Shown here piece after piece: positions 17,047 through 26,204 of a stretch of DNA of 64,000 bases. The stretch comes from Roseococcus microcysteis (GTDB taxonomy: Bacteria > Pseudomonadota > Alphaproteobacteria > Acetobacterales > Acetobacteraceae). The position numbers were made by a program, and so were the translations under genes. The stretch is taken from assembly GCF_014764365.1 (NCBI RefSeq), contig NZ_CP061718.1, forward strand, positions 2,434,501-2,498,500, in the 5' to 3' direction. The notes beneath the pieces are model-generated. The model was not told the origin of the DNA. It was given only the letters and a program-made list of their open reading frames with translations, and did not search any database. Every line of letters begins with the position of its first letter. The stretch's first letter is position 1.

Positions 17047-18453
17047 TCACGCCGCGTTGCGCAGGGTGTGCGCGCGCACAAAGCCCTGCGCCGCGGCGAG
17101 GTCATTGGGCAGCACCGAGAAACGCTCCGGCCGGTCGTAGAGATCGGCCAGGGCCGGCGGCAAGGGCGGACGGAAGCCCGTGGCCTGCTGCACCGCGTCG
17201 GGGAATTTCGCGGGATGCGCCGTGGCGGCGGTGATGACGGGGATGGACAGGTCGGCCGGCGCATGGGCGCGCGCGGCGGCGAGGCCAATGGCCGTGTGCG
17301 GGTCCGCCAGGTAGTCCGCCGCCGCGTGCCAGTGACGGATTTCGGCCAACGTATCCTCGTCCGACAGGGTGAAACCGGTGAAGGCGGCGCTGGCCTGGCG
17401 CCAGGCGGCGTCGGGCACGGGCATCCGGCCCGTGGCGCGGAAATCCTGCATCATGCGGGCGGTGGCGCGCGGGTCGCGGCCCAGCAGCTCGAACAGCAGG
17501 CGCTCGAAATTGGAGCTGACCTGGATGTCCATGGAGGGCGAGAGCGAGGGCTCCACCGGCCGCGCCGACATGTCATTGGCCGTGAGGAAGCGCGTGAGGA
17601 TGTCGTTGCGGTTAGACGCCACGATGAAGTGCTTGATGGGCAGGCCCATGCGCTTCGCCGCCCAGGCCGCCAGCACATTGCCGAAATTGCCGGTGGGGAC
17701 GGAGACGGCCACCTCGCGCTCCGGCGCGCCCAGCGCCAGGGCGGCGGCGACGTAGTAGGGGATCTGCGCCGCGATGCGCGCCCAGTTGATGGAATTCACC
17801 GCCGCCAGCCGCATGTCCGTGCGGAAGGGCGCGTCCACGAACATGGCCTTCACCATGTCCTGGCAATCGTCGAACGACCCCTGGATGGCGAGGTTCGCCA
17901 CGTTGGGGGACATGACGGTCGTCATCTGCCGGCGCTGCACCTCGCTGGTGCGGCCCTCGGGGTGGAGGATGACGATGTCCACCGAGGCGCGGTCGCGGCA
18001 GGCCTCGATGGCCGCGCTGCCGGTGTCGCCGCTGGTGGCGCCGACGATGGTGATGCGCTCGCCGCGCTTTGCCAGCACATGGTCGAAGAGGCGGCCCAGC
18101 AATTGCAGCGCCACATCCTTGAAGGCCAGCGTCGGGCCGTGGAACAGCTCCAGCGCGAAGTCGCGGGGGCCCAGCTGCACCAGTGGCACCACGGCCGGGT
18201 GGCGGAAGCTGGCATAGGCGTCGCGCGTCAGGGCGTGCAGTTCGTCGAAGCCCAGCGCATCGCCCGTGAAGCGGTGGAGGATGCGGGCCGACAGCTCCGC
18301 GAAGGGCAGCCCGCGCAGGGCATGCCATTCGGCTGGCGTCAGCGTGGGCCAGGCCTCGGGCACGAAAAGCCCGCCATCCTCGGCCAGGCCGGCGAGCAGG
18401 ACATCCTCGAAGCCGCGGGGGGCGGCTTCGCCTCGGGTGGAGATGTAGCGCAT
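17047..18453 (-). CDS. thrC: Threonine synthase
   Basis: PLP enzyme converting O-phosphohomoserine to threonine, the last step of threonine synthesis. The 468-residue frame from ATG 18453 (MRYISTRGEAAPRGFEDVLL) has the PLP lysine K112 in GPTLAFKDVALQLLG, the phosphate-binding VGATSGDTGSAAIEA and PTGNFGNVLAAWAAKRMGLP. Upstream in-frame codons to 18483 lack family similarity. The gene starts 33 bp after gcvP and overlaps the next gene, so it may be expressed from the glycine-riboswitch promoter. That would link threonine and glycine metabolism. Confidence 0.95.
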   Translation of the reverse strand: MRYISTRGEAAPRGFEDVLLAGLAEDGGLFVPEAWPTLTPAEWHALRGLPFAELSARILHRFTGDALGFDELHALTRDAYASFRHPAVVPLVQLGPRDFALELFHGPTLAFKDVALQLLGRLFDHVLAKRGERITIVGATSGDTGSAAIEACRDRASVDIVILHPEGRTSEVQRRQMTTVMSPNVANLAIQGSFDDCQDMVKAMFVDAPFRTDMRLAAVNSINWARIAAQIPYYVAAALALGAPEREVAVSVPTGNFGNVLAAWAAKRMGLPIKHFIVASNRNDILTRFLTANDMSARPVEPSLSPSMDIQVSSNFERLLFELLGRDPRATARMMQDFRATGRMPVPDAAWRQASAAFTGFTLSDEDTLAEIRHWHAAADYLADPHTAIGLAAARAHAPADLSIPVITAATAHPAKFPDAVQQATGFRPPLPPALADLYDRPERFSVLPNDLAAAQGFVRAHTLRNAA

Positions 18454-18486
18454 GGGGCAGGAGATAGCGCCTCCCGCCCCCACTTG

Positions 18487-21378
18487 CTACTCCGCCGCCT
18501 GGAGCGTCACCGTGGCGGCATATTCCTCCAGCGGCGCGCAGGTGCAGACCAGGTTGCGGTCGCCATAGACATTGTCCACCCGCTTCACCGGCGGCCAGTA
18601 CTTGGCGGCGCGCACCCAGGGCAGCGGGAAGGCGGCCTGTTCGCGGCTGTAGGGGTGGGTCCAGGTCGTGGCCATCACCTCCGCCGCCGTGTGGGGGGCG
18701 TGTTTCAGCGGGTTGTCGGCCCGGTCCATCCGGCCCTGCTCCACCGCGCGGATTTCGGCGCGAATGGCGATCATGGCCTCGATGAAGCGGTCCAGTTCCG
18801 CCTTGGTCTCGCTCTCCGTGGGCTCCACCATCAGCGTGCCGGAGACGGGCCAGGACATGGTGGGGGCGTGGAAGCCGTAATCCTGCAGGCGCTTCGCGAT
18901 GTCCTCGACCATCACCCCGCCGCCCTGCTGGAAGCCGCGGCAGTCCAGGATACATTCATGCGCCACCATGCCCTGCCCGCCCCGGTAGAGGATGGGGAAG
19001 TGGTCGCGCAGCCGGGCCGCCATGTAGTTGGCGTTGAGGATGGCGACCTCGGTGGCGCGGGTCAGCCCCTCCCCGCCCATCATGCGGATATAGGCGTAGC
19101 TGATGGGCAGGATCGCCGCGCTGCCGAAGGGGGCCGCGCTGACCGGGCCGAAGCCCGTGGCGGGGCCGGCCTCGGCCACCAGCGGGTGGTTGGGCAGATG
19201 CGGGGCGAGGTGCGCCGCGACGCCGATCGGACCCACGCCGGGCCCGCCGCCGCCATGCGGGATGCAGAAGGTCTTGTGCAGATTCAAATGGCACACATCC
19301 GCGCCGATGGCCGCCGGCGAGGTCAGCCCCACCTGCGCGTTCATGTTGGCGCCATCCATGTAGACCTGCCCGCCCTGGTCGTGGATGACGGCGCAAATCT
19401 CGCGGATGCGCTCCTCATAGACGCCATGGGTGGAGGGGTAGGTGACCATCAGCGCGGCCAGGTTCGGCCCGTGCTGGGCGGCCTTCGCCCGCAGGTCGTC
19501 CAGGTCCACATTGCCGTCGCGGTCGCAGGCGGTCACCACCACCTTCATGCCCGCCATCACCGCGCTGGCGGGGTTGGTGCCATGCGCGCTGGAGGGGATG
19601 AGGCAGATGTTCCGGTGCCCCTCGCCCCGCGCCTGGTGATAGGCGCGGATGGCCAGCAGCCCCGCATATTCGCCCTGGCTGCCGGCATTGGGCTGGAGGC
19701 TGACGGCCGCGAAGCCGGTCACGCCGCACAGCCAGGCCTCGAGCTGCCGGATCATGGCCAGGTAGCCGCGCGCCTGGTCCACCGGCGCAAAGGGATGGAT
19801 GTCCGCGAAGCCGGGGAAGGTGACGGGGATCATCTCCGCCGTCGCGTTCAGCTTCATGGTGCAGGAGCCGAGCGGGATCATGGAGCGGTTCAGCGCCACG
19901 TCCTTGTCCTCCAGCCGCTTCATGTAGCGCAGCATGGCGTGCTCGGCGTGGTGGGTGTTGAACACCTCGGCCGTGAGGAAGGCGCTGGCGCGATGCAGGC
20001 CCGCAGGGATGCCGCCCGCGGTGGCGCCCAGCTCCGACGCCCCCAGCAGCTTGGCGAGCGTGGCGAGTTCGGCGCGCGTCACCGTCTCGTCCAGCGCGAT
20101 GGCGATGGCATTGTCACCCACGCGGCGCAGGTTGAAGCCGGCGGTCAGCGCCGCCTCCATCAACGCCTCGGTGCGCGCGCCGGTCTCGACCAGGATGGTG
20201 TCGAAGAAGGCGTCATGGCGCAGCGTGAAGCCGCCCTCGCGCGCGGCACCCGCCAGCATCCGGGCCTGGAGCGCGACGCGGCGGGCGATGCGCTTCAGCC
20301 CCTCCGGCCCATGCCAGACGGCGTACATGGAGGCCATGACCGCCAGCAGCACCTGGGCGGTGCAGATGTTGGAGGTGGCCTTCTCGCGGCGGATATGCTG
20401 CTCACGCGTCTGCAGGGCGAGGCGCATGGCCGGCGCGCCGGCCGCGTCCACCGACACACCCACCAGACGGCCCGGCAGGCTGCGCTTCAGCGCATCCTTC
20501 ACCGCGATGAAGCCCGCATGCGGGCCGCCATAGCCGAGCGGCACGCCGAAGCGCTGGGAGGAACCGACCACGATGTCGGCGCCCATCTCGCCCGGCGGCG
20601 TCACCAGCGTCAGCGCCAGCAGGTCGGCGGCGACGATGGCCAGCGCGCCGGCCTCATGCGCGGCGCGGATTTCGGGCGCGATGTCACGCAGCGCGCCGGT
20701 CGTGCCGGGGTATTGCGTGACGACGGCGAAGGGCTTTTCGGCGGCGATGACGTCCACCAGCTTCGCGGGCGCGGCCAGCACCAGCCTGATGCCCACCGGC
20801 TCCGCGCGCACGCGCAGCACGGCGATGGTCTGGGGGTGGCAATCCTCGGCCACCACCAGCACGTCGCCCTTCCCCTTGTGGGCGGAGTGGGCCAGCGTCA
20901 CGGCCTCCGCCGCCGCCGTGCCCTCGTCGAGCAGCGAAGCCCCCGCGACCGGCAGCCCCGTCAGGTCGCAGATCATGGTCTGGAAATTGACCAGCGCCTC
21001 CAGTCGGCCCTGCGCGATTTCCGCCTGGTAGGGCGTGTAGGCGGTGTACCAGCCCGGGTTCTCCAGGATGTTCCGCAAGATCACCGGCGGCGTGTGCGTG
21101 CCGTGATAGCCCATGCCGATGAGGCTGCGCTTGCGGATGTTGCGCTCGCTCAGCGCGCGCAGTTCCGCGATGGCGGCGGCCTCGTTCACCGGGGCGGGCA
21201 GCGCGGAGAAATCCACGCCGCGGATGCCGGCGGGCACGGTGCGGCCCACCATCTGCTCCAGGCTCTGGCAGCCCACCACCTCCAGCATCTGTTGGATTTC
21301 CGCCTCGGTCGGGCCGATGTGGCGGCGGATGAATTCGCCCTGGTCCTCCAGGGCGCGCAACTCGTCGAGCGTGCTCAT
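18487..21378 (-). CDS. gcvP: Glycine dehydrogenase (aminomethyl-transferring), P-protein
   Basis: P-protein of the glycine cleavage system: PLP-dependent decarboxylation of glycine with transfer of the aminomethyl group to lipoylated GcvH. The 963-residue single-chain form contains both halves (fused GcvPA/GcvPB). N-terminal landmarks are [17 protein letters not shown] and [20 protein letters not shown]. The PLP lysine is K702 in [21 protein letters not shown] 21378 overlaps the gcvH stop by four bases. With gcvT and gcvH it forms a complete set of the dedicated subunits; the shared L-protein is not in the window. Confidence 0.97.
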   Translation of the reverse strand: MSTLDELRALEDQGEFIRRHIGPTEAEIQQMLEVVGCQSLEQMVGRTVPAGIRGVDFSALPAPVNEAAAIAELRALSERNIRKRSLIGMGYHGTHTPPVILRNILENPGWYTAYTPYQAEIAQGRLEALVNFQTMICDLTGLPVAGASLLDEGTAAAEAVTLAHSAHKGKGDVLVVAEDCHPQTIAVLRVRAEPVGIRLVLAAPAKLVDVIAAEKPFAVVTQYPGTTGALRDIAPEIRAAHEAGALAIVAADLLALTLVTPPGEMGADIVVGSSQRFGVPLGYGGPHAGFIAVKDALKRSLPGRLVGVSVDAAGAPAMRLALQTREQHIRREKATSNICTAQVLLAVMASMYAVWHGPEGLKRIARRVALQARMLAGAAREGGFTLRHDAFFDTILVETGARTEALMEAALTAGFNLRRVGDNAIAIALDETVTRAELATLAKLLGASELGATAGGIPAGLHRASAFLTAEVFNTHHAEHAMLRYMKRLEDKDVALNRSMIPLGSCTMKLNATAEMIPVTFPGFADIHPFAPVDQARGYLAMIRQLEAWLCGVTGFAAVSLQPNAGSQGEYAGLLAIRAYHQARGEGHRNICLIPSSAHGTNPASAVMAGMKVVVTACDRDGNVDLDDLRAKAAQHGPNLAALMVTYPSTHGVYEERIREICAVIHDQGGQVYMDGANMNAQVGLTSPAAIGADVCHLNLHKTFCIPHGGGGPGVGPIGVAAHLAPHLPNHPLVAEAGPATGFGPVSAAPFGSAAILPISYAYIRMMGGEGLTRATEVAILNANYMAARLRDHFPILYRGGQGMVAHECILDCRGFQQGGGVMVEDIAKRLQDYGFHAPTMSWPVSGTLMVEPTESETKAELDRFIEAMIAIRAEIRAVEQGRMDRADNPLKHAPHTAAEVMATTWTHPYSREQAAFPLPWVRAAKYWPPVKRVDNVYGDRNLVCTCAPLEEYAATVTLQAAE

Positions 21379-21749
21379 GCGAGGCTGTCCACGAAGGCGT
21401 TGTAGGCGTCGGCGTCCAGCAGATCATCCGGCAGGGCGCCGCTGGCCTCGATCTTGAAGAACCAGCCGGCGCCGGTCGGCTCGGCATTCACCTTGGAGGG
21501 GTCGTCGGTCAGGGCCTCGTTCACCTCGACCACGCGGCCGGTGATGGGGGCATAGACGTCGGAGGCGGCCTTCACGCTTTCCACCACGGCGATGGCCTCG
21601 CCCGCCGTGACCTCGCGGCCGACCTCCGGCAGGTCCACGAACACCACATCGCCCAGCGCGGTCTGCGCGTGGTCGGTGATGCCGATGACGGCCACCTGGC
21701 CCTCCATCCGCAGCCACTCATGGTCCTTGGTGAATTTCAGCTCGGTCAT
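21375..21749 (-). CDS. gcvH: Glycine cleavage system H protein
   Basis: Small lipoyl carrier that shuttles the aminomethyl intermediate between GcvP, GcvT and the L-protein. At 124 residues it is of normal length, with the lipoylation site K60 in [17 protein letters not shown], the N-terminal [10 protein letters not shown] and C-terminal [18 protein letters not shown]. It lies 12 bp after gcvT and its stop overlaps the gcvP start. Stoichiometric expression by translational coupling with gcvP is likely. Confidence 0.97.
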   Translation of the reverse strand: MTELKFTKDHEWLRMEGQVAVIGITDHAQTALGDVVFVDLPEVGREVTAGEAIAVVESVKAASDVYAPITGRVVEVNEALTDDPSKVNAEPTGAGWFFKIEASGALPDDLLDADAYNAFVDSLA

Positions 21750-21761
21750 GGGGTGCGTCCT

Positions 21762-22847
21762 TCAGCGGGCGTAGCGATGGGGTTGGAAAGGCATGGGCGC
21801 GACACGGGCGGGCAGCGCCTTGTCGCGGACGATGAGGTCAAGCGCGGTGCCGTCAGCGGCATGCGGGCGGGCGACATAGCCCATGGCGACGGGGGCACCC
21901 ACCGAAGGGCCGAAGCCGCCGGAGGTCACTTCCCCCACCACCTCGCCGCCGGCCTTGATGGCGGTGTGGGCACGAGCGGGCTGGCGGCCCTCCGGGCGCA
22001 GGCCGACGCGCAGGCGCGGCGCGCCATTGTCGAGCTGTTCGCGCACGCGCTCGGCGCCGCGGAAATCCCACGCCATGCGGCGGCGCTTGCCCATGGACCA
22101 GACGAGGTTCGCCTCGACGGGCGTGGTCGTCTCGTCCAGGTCGTTGCCGTAGAGGCAGAGGCCGGCCTCCAGCCGCAGCGAATCCCGCGCGCCGAGGCCG
22201 GCAGGCATCACGCCGGGCATGGCCAGCAGCGCGCGGGCCAGCGCCTCGGCCCGCTCGGCGGGGACGGAGATTTCGAGGCCATCCTCACCCGTGTAGCCGG
22301 AGCGCGAGGCGATCACCTCGATCCCCGCGATGGTGATGGGCGCGATGCCCATGAAGGTGAGGTCCGTCGGCACCAGCGACGCCACGGCCGGCCCTTGCAG
22401 CGCCAGCAGCGCGCGGTCCGGCAGAGGGCGGAGCTTCACGCCCGTGGGCAGCACGCTTTCGATCAGCGGCAGGTCCACCTGCTTGCGGCTGGCATTCACC
22501 ACCAGGAACAGCCGGTCGCCAAGATTGGCCACCATGAAATCGTCCACGATGCCGCCGGCCTCGTTCAGCAGCAGGCCGTAGCGCTGGCGGCCGGGCTTAA
22601 GGGCTTGGACATCGGCGGGGGTCAGCGCTTCCAGCGCGGCGGCGGCCCCCTCTCCCACCAGCTCGGCCTGGCCCATGTGGCTCACGTCGAACAGGGCGGC
22701 GGCGCTGCGGCAATGCAGGTGCTCGGCCATGATGCCGGCGGGGTATTGCACGGGCATGGAATAGCCCGCGAAGGGCACCATGCGCCCGCCCAGCTCCTTG
22801 TGGAGCGCGGCCAGAGGCGTTTCGAGAAGCGTATCGGAATCGGCCAC
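21762..22847 (-). CDS. gcvT: Glycine cleavage system aminomethyltransferase, T protein
   Basis: Transfers the methylene carbon from the H-protein-bound intermediate to tetrahydrofolate and releases ammonia. The 361-residue protein has LGGRMVPFAGYSMPVQYPAG near the N-terminus, FDVSHMGQAELVG, and GYTGEDGLEISVPAE of the folate-binding barrel. The start is GTG 22847 with AGGGGG four bases upstream; no ATG is better placed. It is the first gene after a tandem glycine riboswitch, so expression should rise when glycine is abundant. Confidence 0.96.
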   Translation of the reverse strand: MADSDTLLETPLAALHKELGGRMVPFAGYSMPVQYPAGIMAEHLHCRSAAALFDVSHMGQAELVGEGAAAALEALTPADVQALKPGRQRYGLLLNEAGGIVDDFMVANLGDRLFLVVNASRKQVDLPLIESVLPTGVKLRPLPDRALLALQGPAVASLVPTDLTFMGIAPITIAGIEVIASRSGYTGEDGLEISVPAERAEALARALLAMPGVMPAGLGARDSLRLEAGLCLYGNDLDETTTPVEANLVWSMGKRRRMAWDFRGAERVREQLDNGAPRLRVGLRPEGRQPARAHTAIKAGGEVVGEVTSGGFGPSVGAPVAMGYVARPHAADGTALDLIVRDKALPARVAPMPFQPHRYAR

Positions 22848-22883
22848 GTATCCCCCTGCCGCATCCGCGGCGGTTGCGATCGT

Positions 22884-23085
22884 GACCCCCCTCTGTCGGA
22901 AAACCTGAGAGATTCAGCCCCGGGGTTGGACGCCCGGTGCCTTACTCCGTCGGTGCCGGCCCCTTGCGGGGTGCCGGGCTTTCCAGAGTGCCCTGTCGCG
23001 CGCGGCCCTTTTGCCTGAGCGTTTCCGGGGGCCGGTTGCGCCTTCGGCGACCACCGGGGCACGGGGCCCCGGCGATTCTCTCCCG
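22884..23085 (-). promoter_or_regulatory. Tandem glycine riboswitch (gcvT motif)
   Basis: The minus strand contains both aptamers of the gcvT-type riboswitch. The first runs from GGGAGAG through CGCCGAAGGCGCAA, AAACGCTCAGGCAAAAGG and GACAGGGCACTCTGGAAAG. The second continues with CACCGACGGAGTAAGGC, AATCTCTCAGG and TTTTCCGACAGAGGGG. These are the conserved core strings of the family in the correct order. It ends 36 bp before the gcvT GTG. No terminator hairpin with a T run follows, so control by access to the AGGGGG ribosome site is more likely than attenuation. Glycine-activated expression is established for this family. Confidence 0.92.
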
Positions 23086-23107
23086 CACGCGATATGCAGG
23101 CCCGCCG

Positions 23108-23136
23108 GATATGATCCGCTTCGAAGGCGAAAGCAA
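23108..23136 (-). promoter_or_regulatory. Sigma-70-type promoter of the gcv operon
   Basis: On the minus strand TTGCTT (23136-23131) is followed after 17 bases by CATATC (23113-23108), a good housekeeping -35/-10 pair for a GC-rich alphaproteobacterium. Transcription would start near 23101, about 15 bases before the first riboswitch stem. Together with the riboswitch this accounts for most of the stretch between chaA and gcvT. Confidence 0.5.
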
Positions 23137-23215
23137 GGCGGCGACGGGCCGCATCCGGGCCTTCAGCAAGCCGCGCGCCCGCGAAACCGGCAGGCAAGGG
23201 CGGCGCTGCCCGCGC

Positions 23216-24262
23216 TTACGGCAGGAAGGAGAACATCACGAAGGCCGCGAAGATGCTGAGATGGACCATCCCCTCCAGCACCGTCGTCCGCCCGGTGTTC
23301 AGCGTGATGGCCAGCATCAGGAAGGTGGTGGCCAGCAGCACCGTCATGGCCGCGTCCAGCCCCAGATGCAGCGGCTGGCCGGTGGCCAGCGCCACCACCG
23401 CCACGGCCGGGATGGTCAGCCCCACACAGGCCAGCACCGAGCCCAGCGTCAGGTTCAGCGCGGCCTGGAGGTTGTTGCGCGCCGCCGCGCGCAGCGCCGT
23501 CAGCCCCTCGGGCATCAGCACCAGCAGCGCGATGGCGACGCCCACCAGCGAGAGCGGCAAATCCGCCGCGCGAACCCCCGCCTCCAGCACCGGCGCCAGC
23601 GCCTTGGCCAGCAGCACCACGCAGACCAGCGACAGCACCAGCAGCCCGCCCGCCACCAGCGCCGCCATCGCGGCGGGCCGGTGCGCGCCGGCCGCGATGT
23701 CATGGTCCGCCACGAATTCCGCCCGGTGCCGCACCAGCTGCACATAGAGGAAGGCCACATAGAGGCCGAGCGACACCACCGCCACGAACAGCAGCTGCGG
23801 CGGCGAATAGACCGGCCCCGCCGCGCTGATGGTGTGGCTGGGCAGCACCAGCGTCAGCACCGCCAGCGGGATCAGCACCGCCAGGAAGGCGTTGCAGGCC
23901 GAGGTGCGGAAGCTCTGCTCGAACCAGCGGCGCCCGCCCAGCAGCAGGCAGAGGCCCAGCACGCCGTTCAACGCGATCATCAGCGCGGCGAAGATGGAAT
24001 CCCGCGCGACCGTGGGCTCCGCGCCGCCCAGCATCATGGAGACGATCAGCCCCGCCTCGATCACGGTGATGGAGACGGCCAGCACCAGCGCGCCCAGCAG
24101 ATTGCCCAGGCGCTGCGCCACCGTCTCGGCATGGCGGACGGCGGCGAAGATGACGCCGATCAGTGTCACGGCCACCAGCGGCATGGGCACCAGCCCCGTC
24201 ACCAGCAGCTCCGCGAGGCCGATGGCCGGGAATGCCAGGGACCACCACGGAAACCGCCTCAT
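23216..24262 (-). CDS. Calcium/proton antiporter, ChaA-like
   Basis: A 348-residue inner-membrane cation exchanger of the CaCA superfamily, resembling ChaA (Ca2+, Na+ or K+/H+ exchange). About eleven hydrophobic helices are visible. The two alpha-repeats carry acidic residues: VRHAETVAQRLG then LAVSITVIEAGLIVSMMLGG in the first half, and LVLMPEGLTALRAAARNNLQ with NLTLGSVLACVGLTIPAVAV in the second. ATG 24262 overlaps the MFS stop (ATGA); the much longer open frame upstream only reads the MFS gene in another phase. The transported ion is uncertain. It is the last gene of the cinA-like/MFS/chaA run. Confidence 0.85.
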   Translation of the reverse strand: MRRFPWWSLAFPAIGLAELLVTGLVPMPLVAVTLIGVIFAAVRHAETVAQRLGNLLGALVLAVSITVIEAGLIVSMMLGGAEPTVARDSIFAALMIALNGVLGLCLLLGGRRWFEQSFRTSACNAFLAVLIPLAVLTLVLPSHTISAAGPVYSPPQLLFVAVVSLGLYVAFLYVQLVRHRAEFVADHDIAAGAHRPAAMAALVAGGLLVLSLVCVVLLAKALAPVLEAGVRAADLPLSLVGVAIALLVLMPEGLTALRAAARNNLQAALNLTLGSVLACVGLTIPAVAVVALATGQPLHLGLDAAMTVLLATTFLMLAITLNTGRTTVLEGMVHLSIFAAFVMFSFLP

Positions 24263-25407
24263 CGCCGCCGCCCGATCAGGAAGCCCAGCACCACCAGGCC
24301 AATCGCGGCCACCACCAGCCCCGCCTCCAGCCCCACCGTCGCGCGGGCCAGGCCCATCAGCGGCGGGCCGGCCGCCTGGCCGATGAAGAAGTGGAAGGCG
24401 TGCAGCGCGGTGGCCGAACCCCGCGCCTGGGGGGCGATCTCGGTCACGCGGGTCTGCAGGGAATTGTGCAGCATGAAGAAGCCGGTGCCGAGCAGCAGCC
24501 CGCCGCCGATGAAGGCCCAGTCCACCCGCGCCCCCGCGAAGCAGAGCGTGCCCAGCGCGGCCAGCGCGCCGCCCAGCATCATCATGCGCGAGGGGCCGAG
24601 GCGCCGCACCAGCCAGGGCGCCAGCGCGGTGTAGAGGAAGCCGCCGCAGCCGAAGGCGGCGAGCGTGAACCCGGCCTCGCGCGTGCCGCCCATGCCATTT
24701 TCCAGCAGATGGTTGGCGAAATAGGGGAAGGCGCCGAAGACCAGCATGCCCTCGATGCCCACGGCCCAGAACAAAGCGCGGGCGGCGGGGTTGGCCAGCA
24801 GGGAACGGTAGCGGGCGATGGCCTCGTGCAGGCTGAGGCGGCCGCGCGGCTCCGGCACGCGGTCGCGCCAGAGGGGGATGACGGCGCCGGCCGCCAGCAG
24901 CGCTGTCAGCAGCATCAGCCCGCGCCAGCCCAGGATGGGTTCCAGCAGCCCCGCCAGCACGCCGCCGGCCATCTGCCCGGCGATGGCGCAGGCGAGGAAG
25001 CGGCTGATGGCCACCTGGCGTTCCGCCATGGGCACGCGGTCGCCGAAGAGGGCGAGCGTCACGGGGAAGATGCCGCCGCCGGCGCCTCCGGTCAGCACCC
25101 GCATCACCATCAGGAAGAGCAGCGTGGGCGCCAGCGCGGAGGCCGCCAGGAAGACCGCCTGGAAGGCCAGCGCGAAGATGATGACGCGCTGCTTGCCCAG
25201 CGCATCGGCCACCGGCCCCAGCACGGGCTGCACCAACGCGAAGGGCAAGGCGAAGGCGGTGGCCAGAAGCGCGACGCGCGCCGGGTCCTCCGCGAAGTCG
25301 AAGGCCAGCACGGCCACCAGAGGGTCCGTGATGCGGGTGGCCACCGCCGAGGCGAAGCCCGCCAGCGCGAAGGTCAGGACCAGGCGGTTGTGCTGCGCGC
25401 GCGACAT
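24259..25407 (-). CDS. Major facilitator superfamily transporter
   Basis: A 382-residue polytopic carrier with twelve likely membrane helices. The MFS loop 2-3 signature is present in modified form (GPVADALGKQRVIIFALA), as is its second-half counterpart (APWLVRRLGPSRMMMLGG). Drug and metabolite exporters of the MFS_1 type fit best; the substrate is unknown. ATG 25407 shares its first base with the final A of the cinA-like TGA (TGATG), and its own stop overlaps the antiporter start, so the three genes are translationally linked. Ribosomes ending on the upstream gene probably supply initiation. Confidence 0.85.
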   Translation of the reverse strand: MSRAQHNRLVLTFALAGFASAVATRITDPLVAVLAFDFAEDPARVALLATAFALPFALVQPVLGPVADALGKQRVIIFALAFQAVFLAASALAPTLLFLMVMRVLTGGAGGGIFPVTLALFGDRVPMAERQVAISRFLACAIAGQMAGGVLAGLLEPILGWRGLMLLTALLAAGAVIPLWRDRVPEPRGRLSLHEAIARYRSLLANPAARALFWAVGIEGMLVFGAFPYFANHLLENGMGGTREAGFTLAAFGCGGFLYTALAPWLVRRLGPSRMMMLGGALAALGTLCFAGARVDWAFIGGGLLLGTGFFMLHNSLQTRVTEIAPQARGSATALHAFHFFIGQAAGPPLMGLARATVGLEAGLVVAAIGLVVLGFLIGRRR

Positions 25408-26195
25408 CAGGCGGGCGGCGGCTCGCCCTGGATGGGGGTGGCGCCCAGGGATTCCAGCATCTCGGTGATGGCGGCGGCGGCGGCCTCGACCTCGGCGGGC
25501 GAGACGCCCTTGGCCACCAGCGCGACCCCGCCCCCCGTGAAGCCCTGCGGGCCATGGCTGCGGTAGAAGGGGTAGCTGCCCACATCCAGCGCGGGGAAGC
25601 GCGCCTGCACGGCCGCGAGCGCCTCGGCAATGTTGCCCTCATAGACGCCCAGCGCGTGCACCGTGGCGGACACCACCGGCACGCCCCCGCCCAGCGAGGG
25701 CGCCAGCGCCTCGAACATGGATTGCATGATGCGCGGCACGCCCGCCATCACATGCACATTGCCCATGGTGAAGCCCGGCGCCGTGGTCATGGCGCAGCGG
25801 ATGGGGGTGGCGCCCTGCGGCAGGGTCGCCATGCGCAGGCGGGCGGCATTGAACTCCACCGGCGGGTCGCGGCGGGCATAGTCCTCGGCCATCAGCGCGC
25901 GGGTTTCCTCATGCACCACCCAGGGCACGCCGAAGGCGGCCGCCACGCATTCGCTGGTGATGTCGTCATGGGTGGGGCCGATGCCACCCGTGGTGAAGAC
26001 GTGGTCGAACTTGGCCCGCACCTCGTTCACGGTGCCGATGATGGTCTCCGGCACGTCGGGAATGACGCGGACCTCGCGGAGTGGAATGCCCATCTCGCCC
26101 AGGCGCGTGGCCAGGAATTGCAGGTTCGCGTCGCGGGTGCGGCCGGAGAGCACCTCATTGCCGATGATGAGAAGGCAGGCGGTGGGGTTGGGCAT
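25407..26195 (-). CDS. CinA-like molybdopterin-binding domain protein
   Basis: A 262-residue protein of the competence/damage-inducible CinA N-terminal family (MoaB/Mog fold). Motifs are LLIIGNEVLSGRTRDAN at the N-terminus, then FTTGGIGPTHDDITSECVA (about 68-86) and MTTAPGFTMGNVHVMAGVP. The C-terminal PncC/nicotinamide-nucleotide amidase domain of full CinA is absent, as in many alphaproteobacterial single-domain homologues, so a deamidase role is unlikely; stand-alone members are annotated as nucleotide pyrophosphatase-like or of unknown function. ATG 26195 lies nine bases after the GNAT-NUDIX fusion gene and its stop overlaps the MFS start. Confidence 0.85.
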   Translation of the reverse strand: MPNPTACLLIIGNEVLSGRTRDANLQFLATRLGEMGIPLREVRVIPDVPETIIGTVNEVRAKFDHVFTTGGIGPTHDDITSECVAAAFGVPWVVHEETRALMAEDYARRDPPVEFNAARLRMATLPQGATPIRCAMTTAPGFTMGNVHVMAGVPRIMQSMFEALAPSLGGGVPVVSATVHALGVYEGNIAEALAAVQARFPALDVGSYPFYRSHGPQGFTGGGVALVAKGVSPAEVEAAAAAITEMLESLGATPIQGEPPPA

Positions 26196-26204
26196 GGGTC
26201 TCTC

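Noticed and set aside
17068-21405. 1445-codon open frame on the plus strand, the longest in the window
   Set aside because: It is antisense to thrC and gcvP, which have unmistakable family motifs. Long antisense frames are expected in very GC-rich DNA; composition is biased (His, Gly, Arg) and no domain is visible.
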